Shown in pieces: positions 7,745 through 16,333 of a stretch of 64,000 bases of DNA. Each line of letters begins with the position of its first letter. The stretch's first letter is position 1. Origin of the DNA: Microbacteriaceae bacterium (GTDB lineage Bacteria; Actinomycetota; Actinomycetes; Actinomycetales; Microbacteriaceae); NCBI GenBank assembly GCA_025352325.1, contig JANXTR010000028.1, forward strand, positions 1-64,000. The letters run 5' to 3'. The position numbers and the translations under genes were made by a program. Below the pieces are notes generated by a model. It ran no database searches. It worked only from the letters and a program-made list of their open reading frames with translations, and was not told the origin of the DNA.

Positions 7745-8692
7745 ATGGCACGCACCGCGATCGCCCGGCAGTTCGGCGACATCCAGGATCTCGAGATCGT
7801 CGACCAGCCCGTGGGGGACCCCGAGGCGGGTCAGGTGCGGATCGCCGTCCGCGCCGCGTCGATCAACCCGGCTGACCTCAAGCAGCTGCGCGGCATGTTC
7901 GGGCGCAATGAGAAGTCGCTGCCGCTGCGGCTGGGGTCCGAGGTGAGCGGGGTCGTCACGGCGGTCGGTCCGGATGCCGTGGGCCCCGCCGGCCCGATCG
8001 CGGTCGGCGATGAGGTGGTCGGCTACCCCGTGCGCGGGGGCTTCGCCGCCGAACTGCTCGTGAAGGCGAGTTCCGTGCTGCCGAAGCCCGCGAGCCTCGG
8101 CTGGGGCGAGGCGGCGGGACTGCTCGTCGGCGCCGTGACCGCGCTCCACCTGGTCGAAGCGGTGGCGCTGGCAGCGGGCGACCGCGTGATCATCCACGGT
8201 GCCACCGGCAACGTCGGTTTGGCGGCGGTGCAGCTCGCACGGCTCCGCGGGGCCGAGGTCATTGGTACGGTCAGCGCGGCACACGAGGACGAGTTGCGCG
8301 CCCTGGGTGCGGTGCCCGTGCTCTACGGCCCCGGGCTCGAGGATCGGCTGCGCGTGCTGCTGCCCGACGGGGCGGATGCCGCGCTCGACACGGTCGGCTC
8401 CGACGAGGCGCTCGACGCCTCCGTGGCCCTCGTTCGCGACCGGCAGCGGATCGCGTCCGTCGCCGGATTCGCGCGGGGCCCGGAACTCGGCATCCGCCTG
8501 CTCGGTAGTGGGCCAGGGGCGGACCCCGGCACGGAGCTCCGCTCGGGTGCCCGGCTGTCGATGCTCCAGCTCGCCGGCGACGGGGTGCTGGTCGGCCCGC
8601 CCGTGGTCTCGTTCCCGCTCCAGCAGGTGCGCGAGGCGATGGCACTCGTCGGCAGCGGGCACGCCGGCGGCAAGGTCGTGCTCGAACCCTGA
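7745..8692 (+). CDS. Zinc-free quinone oxidoreductase-like MDR family protein
   Basis: Medium-chain dehydrogenase/reductase of the NADPH:quinone oxidoreductase branch, 315 residues. The N-terminal GroES-like half (RAASINPADLKQLRG, LGSEVSGVVTAVG) lacks the zinc-binding Cys cluster. The Rossmann half carries GATGNVGLAAVQLAR near residue 144, the NADPH-binding loop of this subgroup. It probably reduces quinones or unsaturated carbonyl compounds in the cytoplasm. It stands alone after the tRNA terminator and before a small acidic protein gene. The ATG at 7745 is the only sensible start. Exact substrate cannot be read from sequence. Confidence 0.9.
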   Translation: MARTAIARQFGDIQDLEIVDQPVGDPEAGQVRIAVRAASINPADLKQLRGMFGRNEKSLPLRLGSEVSGVVTAVGPDAVGPAGPIAVGDEVVGYPVRGGFAAELLVKASSVLPKPASLGWGEAAGLLVGAVTALHLVEAVALAAGDRVIIHGATGNVGLAAVQLARLRGAEVIGTVSAAHEDELRALGAVPVLYGPGLEDRLRVLLPDGADAALDTVGSDEALDASVALVRDRQRIASVAGFARGPELGIRLLGSGPGADPGTELRSGARLSMLQLAGDGVLVGPPVVSFPLQQVREAMALVGSGHAGGKVVLEP

Positions 8693-8754
8693 GCGCCGCC
8701 TCCGGGATCGGACTTCCCTGGGTCGCGGTCGGGTGCAGGTGGCAGACTGAGGCC

Positions 8755-8973
8755 ATGAACACAGACCCGAAAGATGCCGGTGCGAACGCCAGCGGCAACC
8801 AGTCCGACTCGGCCGTCACCTGGGATTCGGTTGATTCGGGCCAGTCCGAGGACATCGAGAACAGCCTGACCGGTCAGGGCACCTCTGACCGCGAGACGAC
8901 CCGCGAGGTCAGCCGTAACGAACTGGTCGAAGAGGCCGAGCGCGCGCGTCTGAAGCGTTCCGGCATCGTATAG
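8755..8973 (+). CDS. Small acidic hypothetical protein
   Basis: A 72-residue protein rich in Asp, Glu, Ser and Asn, with a more charged C-terminal helix (ELVEEAERARLKR). No membrane segment, signal or known motif is visible and much of it is probably disordered. Codon use matches neighbouring genes, which is why I keep it. It is monocistronic, 62 bases after the oxidoreductase gene. Function unknown. Confidence 0.6.
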   Translation: MNTDPKDAGANASGNQSDSAVTWDSVDSGQSEDIENSLTGQGTSDRETTREVSRNELVEEAERARLKRSGIV

Positions 8974-9102
8974 TTCTTTTTCGTCGAACGAGGGCGGCGG
9001 CGCCGCCTTACACAGCCCGTACATCCGCCTGATCGAGGGCGAATGGAGCTCCCCGACTGTGGTGTCAGCACATTCCGTGCCCAGACACGAAAAGGGAGTC
9101 CC

Positions 9103-9816
9103 ATGTCCCGCTCACTCGCAGTCGCCGCCACGGTCGGCGCGATCGTCCTCGGCTCCGTGGGCGTGGCCGCTCCGGCCTTCGCCGCCACCACGACCGACCC
9201 GCCCAAGCCGACGAACCACTCGACCCTCTCGCAGATCCAGGCGGCGGCCGCCATCCAGACGGCCAACCGCATCACGGCCCTCAACGCCGGCATCACCAAG
9301 GTCAACTCGACCGCCAGGCTGACCGCGCCGGACAAGTCGACGATCCTCGGCACGCTGAACGGCGACCTGAGCGGCATGAAGACCCTGCATTCGAAGATCG
9401 CCGCCGACACCGACGCGACCGTCGCGCTCGCCGACTACCGCAGCATCTACAACAAGTACCGCGTCTACGCGGTCGGGCTGCATCAGTCGTCCATCGCGGC
9501 GACCGCCGACGGACTGACCGGCACGGCCATCCCGAAGCTGCAGTCGGCGGCATTGAAGATCTCGGCGCTTTTCGCGGCGGATCCCTTGAAGGCCACCCCG
9601 GCGCTGCAAGCCCAGCTGGCCGACATGCAGGCGAAGACCGCGGATGCCGTGAGCAAGACGTCGGGACTCGCCGCCGGTGCTCTGGCAGTGACCCCGGCGG
9701 CCTACAACGCGAACCACGCCGTGTTGGTCGACCTGCGGGCCGCGGCCCGCGACGCGCTCGCCGACTCGAAGGCGGCCGCTGAGGATGGCAAGGCGATTCT
9801 GGCGGCGATCTCGTGA
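9103..9816 (+). CDS. Secreted helical protein of unknown function
   Basis: A 237-residue exported protein. Residues 1-28 form a classical signal peptide ending AFA before a Thr/Pro linker. The mature part is almost entirely Ala-, Leu- and Asp-rich helix with few aromatic residues, suggesting a helical bundle outside the membrane. The ATG at 9103 is chosen over an upstream one because AAAGGGAG lies just before it and the signal peptide starts there. Its stop overlaps the GTG of a lipoprotein gene (GTGA), and a response-regulator/kinase pair follows. The four genes look like one operon in which the exported proteins may be sensed by, or respond with, the kinase. No family recognised. Confidence 0.8.
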   Translation: MSRSLAVAATVGAIVLGSVGVAAPAFAATTTDPPKPTNHSTLSQIQAAAAIQTANRITALNAGITKVNSTARLTAPDKSTILGTLNGDLSGMKTLHSKIAADTDATVALADYRSIYNKYRVYAVGLHQSSIAATADGLTGTAIPKLQSAALKISALFAADPLKATPALQAQLADMQAKTADAVSKTSGLAAGALAVTPAAYNANHAVLVDLRAAARDALADSKAAAEDGKAILAAIS

Positions 9817-10094
9817 CCGGCATCCGTGCTGCCAGGGCTCCCCGGCTCGTCCCCGTTGCGGTGGTCGCGCTGATCCTCGCTCTGACCGGATGCAGCAGGC
9901 TCGGCACCTCCGCAGGCGAGGCCCCCACGCCCGCTCCGCCCGCGGCCGCGACGACGACGTCAGCCCCCGCCGCCCCGGACGCCGCCACCCTCGGCAGCAT
10001 CTCCTCGGACCTCGGCTCGGCCGGCACTGCCAACACCGAAGCGGACTCCAACGCGACGGCAAGCGATCAGGCCGCGCAGAACGACAACGGATGA
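9813..10094 (+). CDS. Small lipoprotein
   Basis: A 93-residue protein starting with GTG that overlaps the preceding stop by four bases. A charged N-terminus and hydrophobic stretch lead to the lipobox LTGC near residue 27, so the mature protein should be lipid-anchored on the outer membrane face. The rest is low-complexity Ala/Pro/Thr/Ser and probably unstructured. Translational coupling with the secreted helical protein and closeness to the two-component genes suggest a shared envelope role, but no function can be assigned. Confidence 0.75.
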   Translation: MTGIRAARAPRLVPVAVVALILALTGCSRLGTSAGEAPTPAPPAAATTTSAPAAPDAATLGSISSDLGSAGTANTEADSNATASDQAAQNDNG

Positions 10095-10132
10095 TGATCG
10101 CCGCCGCGGCATCCCTGCGCTTGAATGGCCCC

Positions 10133-10831
10133 ATGAGCGCCGAGAAGGGGATGCCCGACCGCGGGATGGTCGTCATCGTCGAGGACGAGCGGTCGATCGC
10201 CGAACTGGAGCGTTTGTACCTCACGCAGGCGGGTTTCGGCGTGCACGTGGCGAGCGACGGGCTGACCGGGCTCGCCGACATCCGCCGCCTGGCGCCGGTC
10301 GCCGTGATCGTGGATGTCGGCCTGCCGGGCCTCGAGGGGACCGAGCTGGTGCGGCGGCTCCGCGCCGACGGCAACTGGGTGCCCGTCGTGTTCGTCACCG
10401 CGCACGACAGCGAGATCGACCGAGTGGTCGGGCTCGAGCTCGGCGCCGACGATTACCTGACGAAGCCGTTCTCGCCGCGCGAGCTGGTGGCCCGGGTGAA
10501 GGGGCTGGTGCGGCGGGCGGCGGTTCCCGCTGCTCCGACGGTGCGCCGCGCGGGGCGCCTGGAACTTGACGAACGCGCACGACGCGTGACACTGGACGGC
10601 GCCCCGGTCGAACTGACCGCGACCGAGTTCGACCTGCTGGCGTACCTACTCGCGCATCCGGCTCAGGTGTTCAGCCGGGAGCAGCTGCTCTCAGCGGTCT
10701 GGGGAGTCGTGGACTACAGCGGCAGCCGCACCGTCGACGTGCACATCGCGCAGCTGCGGGCGAAGCTCGGGGAGCCGGATCCGATCCGCACCGTGCGCGG
10801 GGTCGGCTACGCGTTACAGGACCCGGCGTGA
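10133..10831 (+). CDS. OmpR/PhoB family response regulator
   Basis: Cytoplasmic DNA-binding response regulator of 232 residues. The receiver domain shows the acidic pair in VIVEDE, the phospho-acceptor Asp near residue 61 in IVDVGLPG, the Thr of FVTAHD and the Lys of LTKPF. A PhoB-type winged helix follows (LTATEFDLLAYLL and GVGYALQD). The ATG at 10133 precedes the receiver by a short linker; ATG at 10151 or 10166 is also possible. It is followed 13 bases later by its histidine kinase gene. Target genes are not evident, though the upstream secreted protein and lipoprotein genes are likely members of the same unit. Confidence 0.93.
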   Translation: MSAEKGMPDRGMVVIVEDERSIAELERLYLTQAGFGVHVASDGLTGLADIRRLAPVAVIVDVGLPGLEGTELVRRLRADGNWVPVVFVTAHDSEIDRVVGLELGADDYLTKPFSPRELVARVKGLVRRAAVPAAPTVRRAGRLELDERARRVTLDGAPVELTATEFDLLAYLLAHPAQVFSREQLLSAVWGVVDYSGSRTVDVHIAQLRAKLGEPDPIRTVRGVGYALQDPA

Positions 10832-10844
10832 GCGGGTCGGGAGC

Positions 10845-12173
10845 GTGAGCTCGCTCCGGGGCCGCATCCTCGCCGCCACGGTCATCGTCGCCCTGATCGC
10901 CGTGCTCGTGACCGCGCTGGCCGCGCTGCAGCTGGTGCGCTCCGTCGACACCACGGCCGCGCGCGATGCGCTCAGTTCGCAGGCCGAACGCCTCGCCTCC
11001 GCGAAGCCGGCTGTGCGGGAGGCGATCGTCTCCGGGCTCTCGCAGCTCGACGGCACCGACGTGTCGGTGGCGATGGTCACTCGAGCCGGGGTCGTCTCGG
11101 GGGCGGCATCCGTGCCGCGGCGGGTGGTCATGCAGCTGCGGGCGGGGAACTCGGTGTCGACGACGGTGCGTGTGGGCGGCGCGAGTTATCTGCTCGAGGG
11201 ACGGCCGACGGCCGAAGGTGGCGGGGTCGTGGTGGTTCAGGATGCCGGGACCGTCCGCGCGTTGACCCCGACCGTGGTCGGGCGCATCCTCATCGCGTTG
11301 CTGATCGGTTTCGTGGTTGCCGTGATCGCGGCCTTCTTCCTCGCGCGCGTGCTCGCGAAGCCGCTGGTCAACCTGGCCGGAGCCGCGCGTCAGATGGCCG
11401 CGGGCCAGCGGAACGTGCCGCTCGAGCCGAGCCGGATCGCCGAGGTGACCGACGTCGAGAACGCGCTCGGCGCGCTCGACCAGGCGCTGCGGCACTCGGA
11501 GGGGCGGCAGCGCGAGTTCCTGCTCTCGATCTCGCACGAGCTGCGGACTCCGCTGACGGCGATCCGTGGCTACGCGCAGGCGCTGGCCGACGGGGTCGTC
11601 GCACCGGACGCTGTCGAGCAGGTCGGCAAGACGCTCGAGGCCGAGGCTGAGCGGCTGACCGCCTTCACGAACGATCTGCTCGCGCTGGCACGTCTCGAGG
11701 CGGATGACTTCTCGCTCCAGCCCTCGTCGGTCGACGTGGGTGGCGTGTTGGCGGCGGCGGCCGAGGCGTGGCGAGCGGCGGCGACGAGTGGGGGCGTTGT
11801 CGTCGAGCTCGCGGCATCCGGGGGTCTGATGGTCACGACGGATGCCGCTCGGCTGCGACAGGTCGTCGACGGGTTGATCGAGAATGCGCTGCGGGTCAGC
11901 CAGGCCGGGTCGCGCGTCACGCTGTCTGCTTCGCGCGCCGGTGGCTCGGTTGTGGTGGAGGTCGCCGACGGCGGACCCGGCCTCACGGCCGAGGATGCTG
12001 CGCAGGCCTTCGATCGCGGTGTGCTGCGCGAGCGCTACCGAGACGCCCGTCCGGTCGGCACCGGACTGGGGCTCTCGATCGCCGCCCGTCTGGTCGAGCG
12101 GCTCGGCGGCACGATCTCGGCGCACTCGGCGGCGGGCGGCGGGGCGGTGTTCCGGATCGTGATCCCGGGGTAG
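10845..12173 (+). CDS. Membrane sensor histidine kinase
   Basis: Partner of the preceding response regulator, 442 residues. A first membrane segment at residues 10-30, an extracellular domain of about 110 residues, a second segment near 150-170 and a HAMP linker lead to the phospho-acceptor histidine in SISHELRTPL near residue 231. The ATPase lid and boxes follow (VVEVADGGPGL and GTGLGLSIAARL). GTG at 10845 is the start, 13 bases after the regulator stop. The extracellular sensor region is not recognisable. The gene ends in the REP-like hairpin that separates it from the convergent ferritin-like gene. Confidence 0.93.
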   Translation: MSSLRGRILAATVIVALIAVLVTALAALQLVRSVDTTAARDALSSQAERLASAKPAVREAIVSGLSQLDGTDVSVAMVTRAGVVSGAASVPRRVVMQLRAGNSVSTTVRVGGASYLLEGRPTAEGGGVVVVQDAGTVRALTPTVVGRILIALLIGFVVAVIAAFFLARVLAKPLVNLAGAARQMAAGQRNVPLEPSRIAEVTDVENALGALDQALRHSEGRQREFLLSISHELRTPLTAIRGYAQALADGVVAPDAVEQVGKTLEAEAERLTAFTNDLLALARLEADDFSLQPSSVDVGGVLAAAAEAWRAAATSGGVVVELAASGGLMVTTDAARLRQVVDGLIENALRVSQAGSRVTLSASRAGGSVVVEVADGGPGLTAEDAAQAFDRGVLRERYRDARPVGTGLGLSIAARLVERLGGTISAHSAAGGGAVFRIVIPG

Positions 12174-12196
12174 GGAACCCGACGACCGGGACGGCC

Positions 12197-12257
12197 GTCG
12201 GCGCTGGCGTCGCGGCGAAGGTCAGAAATGGCCTTCGCTCCGAGCCCCAGCGCGCTA
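12197..12257. repeat. REP-like 61-bp hairpin element, copy 1
   Basis: A central stem GCGAAGGTCA-GAAA-TGGCCTTCGC (one wobble pair) sits inside an outer stem GCGCTGG/CCAGCGC. The same 61-bp element recurs at 32347-32407 with 55 of 61 bases identical. Both copies end in CGCGCTA, whose last three bases are the stop codon (TAG) of the adjoining minus-strand gene. It lies between convergent genes and may act as a two-way terminator. Confidence 0.85.
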
Positions 12258-13085
12258 CGCGGCGACGGTCTCGAGCGACGGCTCGACATCGAATTCGGGG
12301 ATGCCTCGGGCGTCGAGCGAGGTCTCGACGATCGTGAGGCCCTCCATGCCCGGGAGCTTCGCGATGTGCGAGTCGACGTCGCGGATGAGCTTGCGCCCCT
12401 CTGAGCCGCCGAACAGGTCGCTCATGACGTGCTTGACCTCGTCCTCGGAGCTGATCGTCGACCCGACCGGGCCCCAGAACTTGCGCAGCGCGAAGCGGGC
12501 GATGACCTGGGCCTTCTTGCTGGCCATGAGCCGCTCGCGGGCCTGCGAGGCGTAGAAGGCAACGTGCTTCGTCTCTTGAGCCGCGATCCGCTTCAGCAGC
12601 TCGGCGAGAACCGGATGGCCCTCCTTCTTCGCCATGCGCAGGTAGGCGGCGTTGGCCGACCACTCGTTGGCGGCGCCCCACGCCATGTGCACGGCGACGA
12701 AGTCGTGACCAACGAGTCCGCTGAGCAGGGACTGCTTGATCGGGTCGAGACGGTCCTTCCAGCCCAGCTTCACGCGGGTGGCCTTCAGCTCGTCGAAGTC
12801 GACCGCGATGCCGTGTTTACCGAGGACGGCGGCGAGAGCCTCACCGTGCCAGAACTCCTCACGGTTCCACATCGTCATGAAGGCGCCGATCTCGGGCTCC
12901 TTGTGTGAGGGGGTGGTGAGCAGATCGCGGAGGTAGCAGACGGTGTGATATTCCACATCGCACATATAACGAAGTGTGCGCAGCGTCGAGGCCGGCAGCG
13001 GCTGACGATCGAACTCGTCGAAGTCGAGATCTCCCCAGGCGACGGCGCTGGAGTTCGTCGTGTACTTGTCGATGTCGAATGCCAT
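12255..13085 (-). CDS. Ferritin-like diiron protein, possible lipid desaturase or oxygenase
   Basis: A 276-residue helical protein with diiron-type ligand motifs: Glu45 (CDVEYHT), E77-F-W-H80 in EEFWHGEAL, a Glu in ANEWSANAAY and E171-T-K-H174 in ETKHVAFY. This pairing of two ExxH motifs is that of the ferritin-like family, which includes acyl-ACP desaturases and aldehyde-deformylating oxygenases. There is no membrane segment. The start at 13085 follows GAAGGACTGACC. It is the last gene of a minus-strand operon, 10 bases after the acyl reductase/HAD gene, and has a diverged paralogue at the operon head. In this context it is a candidate for oxidation of an ether lipid or fatty aldehyde. The exact reaction is inference. 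Confidence 0.8.
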   Translation of the reverse strand: MAFDIDKYTTNSSAVAWGDLDFDEFDRQPLPASTLRTLRYMCDVEYHTVCYLRDLLTTPSHKEPEIGAFMTMWNREEFWHGEALAAVLGKHGIAVDFDELKATRVKLGWKDRLDPIKQSLLSGLVGHDFVAVHMAWGAANEWSANAAYLRMAKKEGHPVLAELLKRIAAQETKHVAFYASQARERLMASKKAQVIARFALRKFWGPVGSTISSEDEVKHVMSDLFGGSEGRKLIRDVDSHIAKLPGMEGLTIVETSLDARGIPEFDVEPSLETVAA

Positions 13086-13095
13086 GGTCAGTCCT

Positions 13096-15420
13096 TCAGT
13101 TCGCGTGGCCGGATGCGCGATCGGCGTGGAGAGCTTTCGCCTCAATCACATCACGCTTCGGTGAATGATTGCCGCGTTTCCAGTCGTCGATCTTCCATCC
13201 TCTTCGTTGCGCTTCCCGTGCGAGTTGGGTGTCGGGATTGACGGCATGGGGGTTTCCCAGCAACTCGAGCCAGACAAGGTCGGCGTGGCTGTCCCCGTAG
13301 CCGTAGGACACCGCTAGATCGAGCCCATGCTCCTCGGCGTATCGACGCACCCAGGCGGCACGTGCTTCGTCGACGAGCGGCGGCTTCGCGAGGTAGCCGG
13401 TGAGCACGCCGTCCGTCTCGTGCATGTGGCCGCCGACGACCTCGTCGAAGAGCCCGGCGAGCGGCTCGGCCAGCGTCTCGATCGAGCCGGTGACGAGCAC
13501 GGTGCGATGGCCGGCATCCCGATGGGCCTGGATCGCCTGGATCGCGGCGTGGCTTGTGTGCCGGTACATCTGGTCGGCGAAGCCGCCCTGCACGATCTTC
13601 TCGAGGCGCGCGACAGGCATGCCCTCGTAGCGCCGCAGGAACGACCGGATGAACTCGCCACGATCCCGACGCTCGGCGCGCAGGTAACCGCGGAGCGATC
13701 CGAGGATGGACAGCACCTCGGCCACCCAGGCCGCCTTGCGCACGCCCGAGGAACGCACCCACAGGTACTGCTGCACGATGTTGGAGTCGACGACCGTGCC
13801 CTCGAGGTCGAAGACCGCCAGCACGTTGGATCCGGGCACCAGCGTGTCCGACGGTGGTGCGGCGGCGGCCTCGGCAGCCTTCTTCCGCGCGCGCTTGGCC
13901 GAGAACTCGGCGGTCAGGGCGATGACGGCGGGGAAATGCACGTTGAGCATGTAGTCCCCCCAGTCGATCGCGGGGATGTCGAAGCCGAACTCTGCGCGCT
14001 TGGCGGCGGGGAGGGCGTCGTGCAGGGCGCGCAGGTTGCGGTCGTCGAAGATGATCTCGGTCTGCACGTAGACGAGGTAGAGCTGGTTGAAGTTGCGCAG
14101 CGTCTTCAGGTCGGCGATGTTGCGCAGCATCTGGTTGTGCCAGTGGCGCACGCGCTCGGTGTCCGGTAGACGGCCGAGCACCTTCTCGGCGGTGTTGGCC
14201 AGTCGCTCCTGGCGGCGCACCCCGGTGTCGATCTTGTTGATGACCGGGAACGACCAGGTGGGAACAGCGAGATCCGCGCCATGCTTGTCCTTCATGGGGT
14301 GCTCGAGGAAGAACTTGTTCACGTAGGCAAACATCTGGTGGAACGGCAGCGGGTTCGAGGCGCCGGAGGCCACGTGGTAGTACTTCGGCTCGTTCTTCAG
14401 GGCCGGGTTGGCGGCCGCGGCCAGGATCGCGTTGACGACGTAGTCGACCGGGATGACATCGAGGATCGAGTCCGGCAGGCCCGGGAACTCGGGCAGGAGA
14501 CCGCGGCCGTAGGCGATGATCAGCGGATCAGCGACCTTGAATCCGTCGATCCAGCCGGGGAAGGGATGCTTCAGCGCGCTCTCGATGATCGCGGGCCGGA
14601 CGATCGACAGCCGGTGGCCGTTCTCACCCCACAGCTCTTCGGCTGCACGCTCGGAGAAGGCCTTGGTGAGCGTGTAGACGTCGGTCCAGCCGAGGGACTG
14701 CGCGCGGGTGCGCCCGGCGTCGACGAGCTCGGCGGTGACCCAGGCGATCCGCGCCTCCTCGCTCGCCTTGGCGACCGCCTGCGGGCCCTCCTTGCCGTGC
14801 TTCGCGCGGGCGGCATCCATGAACGAGCGGAGCTGATCCGATTCGCGCGACAGCATCTCGACGCGATCGCGCGCGGCACGGGCGGCGGCGTACTCGGTGC
14901 GCCAGTCGACCTCATGGGTGAGTCGGGCCTCGGGCGCGACGCCCTTGCGCAGGCCGCCGACGTAGCAGGTGGAGACGTGCACGACCCGGGGGTCGCCGCC
15001 GGACTCGAGCAGCCGCTCGTAGAGGTTGATCGCGCCGTTGACGTTGGTGTCGAACGCCTCGTCGATCGGCGGGTCGAAGCTGACGACCGATGCCGAGTGG
15101 ATCGCGATGTCGAGATCCTTCGGGAGCGGCGGGATGGATCCCATCGCGCCCTCGACGATCCGCACGCGCTCTTTTGCGGCCTCCGCGACGGCCGTGTCGC
15201 CGATCTTGTCGCGCCACGACTGGAACACTGGCTTGGCAAGCAGCTCGGCGAGGCGCGCCGCCGGGTCTTCCCCGGCCTTGGTGCGGACCAGGATCGAGAT
15301 GGTGGTCTCGGGGTGCGCCGAGAGAAGTCGCTCGAGCACGGCCTGCCCGACGAAGCCCGTAGCCCCGGTCAGGAAGACGTGCGCCCGGCCGAGATCGGTC
15401 GTCGCTCGCTTCTGTGTCAC
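13096..15420 (-). CDS. Fatty acyl reductase fused to a HAD-IB hydrolase domain
   Basis: A 774-residue two-domain protein. Residues 1-500 are an extended SDR of the alcohol-forming fatty acyl-CoA reductase type: TGATGFVG at 18-25 binds NADPH, YTLTK near 249-253 gives the catalytic Tyr and Lys, and a C-terminal FAR-like segment contains FDIPAIDWGDY. Residues 530-765 are a HAD-IB domain with VLVTGS and GDSHAD motifs, but motif I reads FDLEGT, so the second Asp of DxD is Glu. The GTG at 15420 overlaps the upstream stop by four bases; the longer frame is a shadow. It should reduce activated acyl chains to fatty alcohol for the divergent alkyl-DHAP synthase. The HAD substrate is unknown. Confidence 0.85.
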   Translation of the reverse strand: MTQKRATTDLGRAHVFLTGATGFVGQAVLERLLSAHPETTISILVRTKAGEDPAARLAELLAKPVFQSWRDKIGDTAVAEAAKERVRIVEGAMGSIPPLPKDLDIAIHSASVVSFDPPIDEAFDTNVNGAINLYERLLESGGDPRVVHVSTCYVGGLRKGVAPEARLTHEVDWRTEYAAARAARDRVEMLSRESDQLRSFMDAARAKHGKEGPQAVAKASEEARIAWVTAELVDAGRTRAQSLGWTDVYTLTKAFSERAAEELWGENGHRLSIVRPAIIESALKHPFPGWIDGFKVADPLIIAYGRGLLPEFPGLPDSILDVIPVDYVVNAILAAAANPALKNEPKYYHVASGASNPLPFHQMFAYVNKFFLEHPMKDKHGADLAVPTWSFPVINKIDTGVRRQERLANTAEKVLGRLPDTERVRHWHNQMLRNIADLKTLRNFNQLYLVYVQTEIIFDDRNLRALHDALPAAKRAEFGFDIPAIDWGDYMLNVHFPAVIALTAEFSAKRARKKAAEAAAAPPSDTLVPGSNVLAVFDLEGTVVDSNIVQQYLWVRSSGVRKAAWVAEVLSILGSLRGYLRAERRDRGEFIRSFLRRYEGMPVARLEKIVQGGFADQMYRHTSHAAIQAIQAHRDAGHRTVLVTGSIETLAEPLAGLFDEVVGGHMHETDGVLTGYLAKPPLVDEARAAWVRRYAEEHGLDLAVSYGYGDSHADLVWLELLGNPHAVNPDTQLAREAQRRGWKIDDWKRGNHSPKRDVIEAKALHADRASGHAN

Positions 15421-16256
15421 GGCATGAGTCTCGCAGAAATGGTCGGGGCAACGGGTGCGAGTCCGGGAAGCGCGGCGATCAGGCCCTGGATGCGGCGCAC
15501 CTCGGCCCGCCCATTCTCGTTGCCGAACACGATCGCGTCGAAGAAGGTGCGGTCCTCGTCGGAGTGCTCGACGGCTCCGACCGGCCAGACCATGTTCTTC
15601 AGCTCGCGCGTGGCCAGCTTGCGAGCCTTGGTGGAGGCGGCGAGGCGACGGCCGGCCTCCTCGGCGAGGAAGCGGATGTGACGGTCCTTGATCCCGTTGA
15701 CCATGTCGACGACCGAGTGCAGGCCGGTCGCGAGCTCGCCGAGTCGGCGGTATGTCGCTTGGGTGATCCATTCGTCGACGAGGCCCGTGGTGACGTGGGC
15801 GGCGACGATCTGCGGGCCGTCGATGTTGCCCTGGATGGCGCGGCGCACCGGTCCGCGACGCTCCGGGCGCTCCATCACCACGTGGCGCAGGCCGCCCGCC
15901 GGAGCCGAGGAGTGCAGGTCGTCGCCGGTGGCCTCGAGCACGGCGTCGAGCGCATCGGCGATCCAGAACTTCTCGAACGCCCAGGTGGTGAGGAACGCGG
16001 TGACGCGGGCGTCCTTGTGGGTCGCGGTGACGAGGAGGTTCCGCATGCGATGCATGGTGGAGCGCTCGAGGTCGCGCAGCAGACGCAGCAGGCGGATCGC
16101 GTCGGTGCCCAGCCCGGACGCGGTGATCGCCTCGAGGTCGAGCTGGCCGCGGTGGCTGCCCTGCGCGGTGCGGGCGAAGTCGCGGACGTCGAACACGCCG
16201 TCTTCGAGCGATCGCCCGTCGGTGAGGTGGTCGGACGCGGCACTGCTCGGAGTCAT
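15417..16256 (-). CDS. Ferritin-like paralogue lacking several diiron ligands
   Basis: A 279-residue protein clearly related to the ferritin-like protein at 12255-13085: WNREEFWHGEAL there aligns with WAFEKFWIADAL here, and ETKHVAFY with KDRHIRFL. The alignment places Lys, Ile and Lys at three ligand positions (Glu77, His80 and Glu171 of the paralogue), while the first-helix Glu, the DEW Glu and one His remain. It therefore probably cannot hold a diiron centre and may be an inactive partner or a lipid-binding subunit. It is first in the minus-strand operon, and its stop overlaps the GTG of the acyl reductase gene. The start ATG at 16256 faces the divergent SDR gene across 77 bases. Confidence 0.8.
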   Translation of the reverse strand: MTPSSAASDHLTDGRSLEDGVFDVRDFARTAQGSHRGQLDLEAITASGLGTDAIRLLRLLRDLERSTMHRMRNLLVTATHKDARVTAFLTTWAFEKFWIADALDAVLEATGDDLHSSAPAGGLRHVVMERPERRGPVRRAIQGNIDGPQIVAAHVTTGLVDEWITQATYRRLGELATGLHSVVDMVNGIKDRHIRFLAEEAGRRLAASTKARKLATRELKNMVWPVGAVEHSDEDRTFFDAIVFGNENGRAEVRRIQGLIAALPGLAPVAPTISARLMP

Positions 16257-16333
16257 CGGATGAGGCCCTTCCAGGATGGGGCGAAGCTGTCCGCGGCGGG
16301 AACGGCGCTCAGTTGCACCGTATCGTAAGGCAT

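Noticed and set aside
12255-15420. Cyanobacterial-style alkane pathway (acyl-ACP reductase plus aldehyde-deformylating oxygenase)
   Set aside because: A reductase and ferritin-like enzyme are present, but the reductase is of the alcohol-forming FAR type and the divergent AGPS and PlsC genes fit ether-lipid synthesis better. It is kept only as a fallback.
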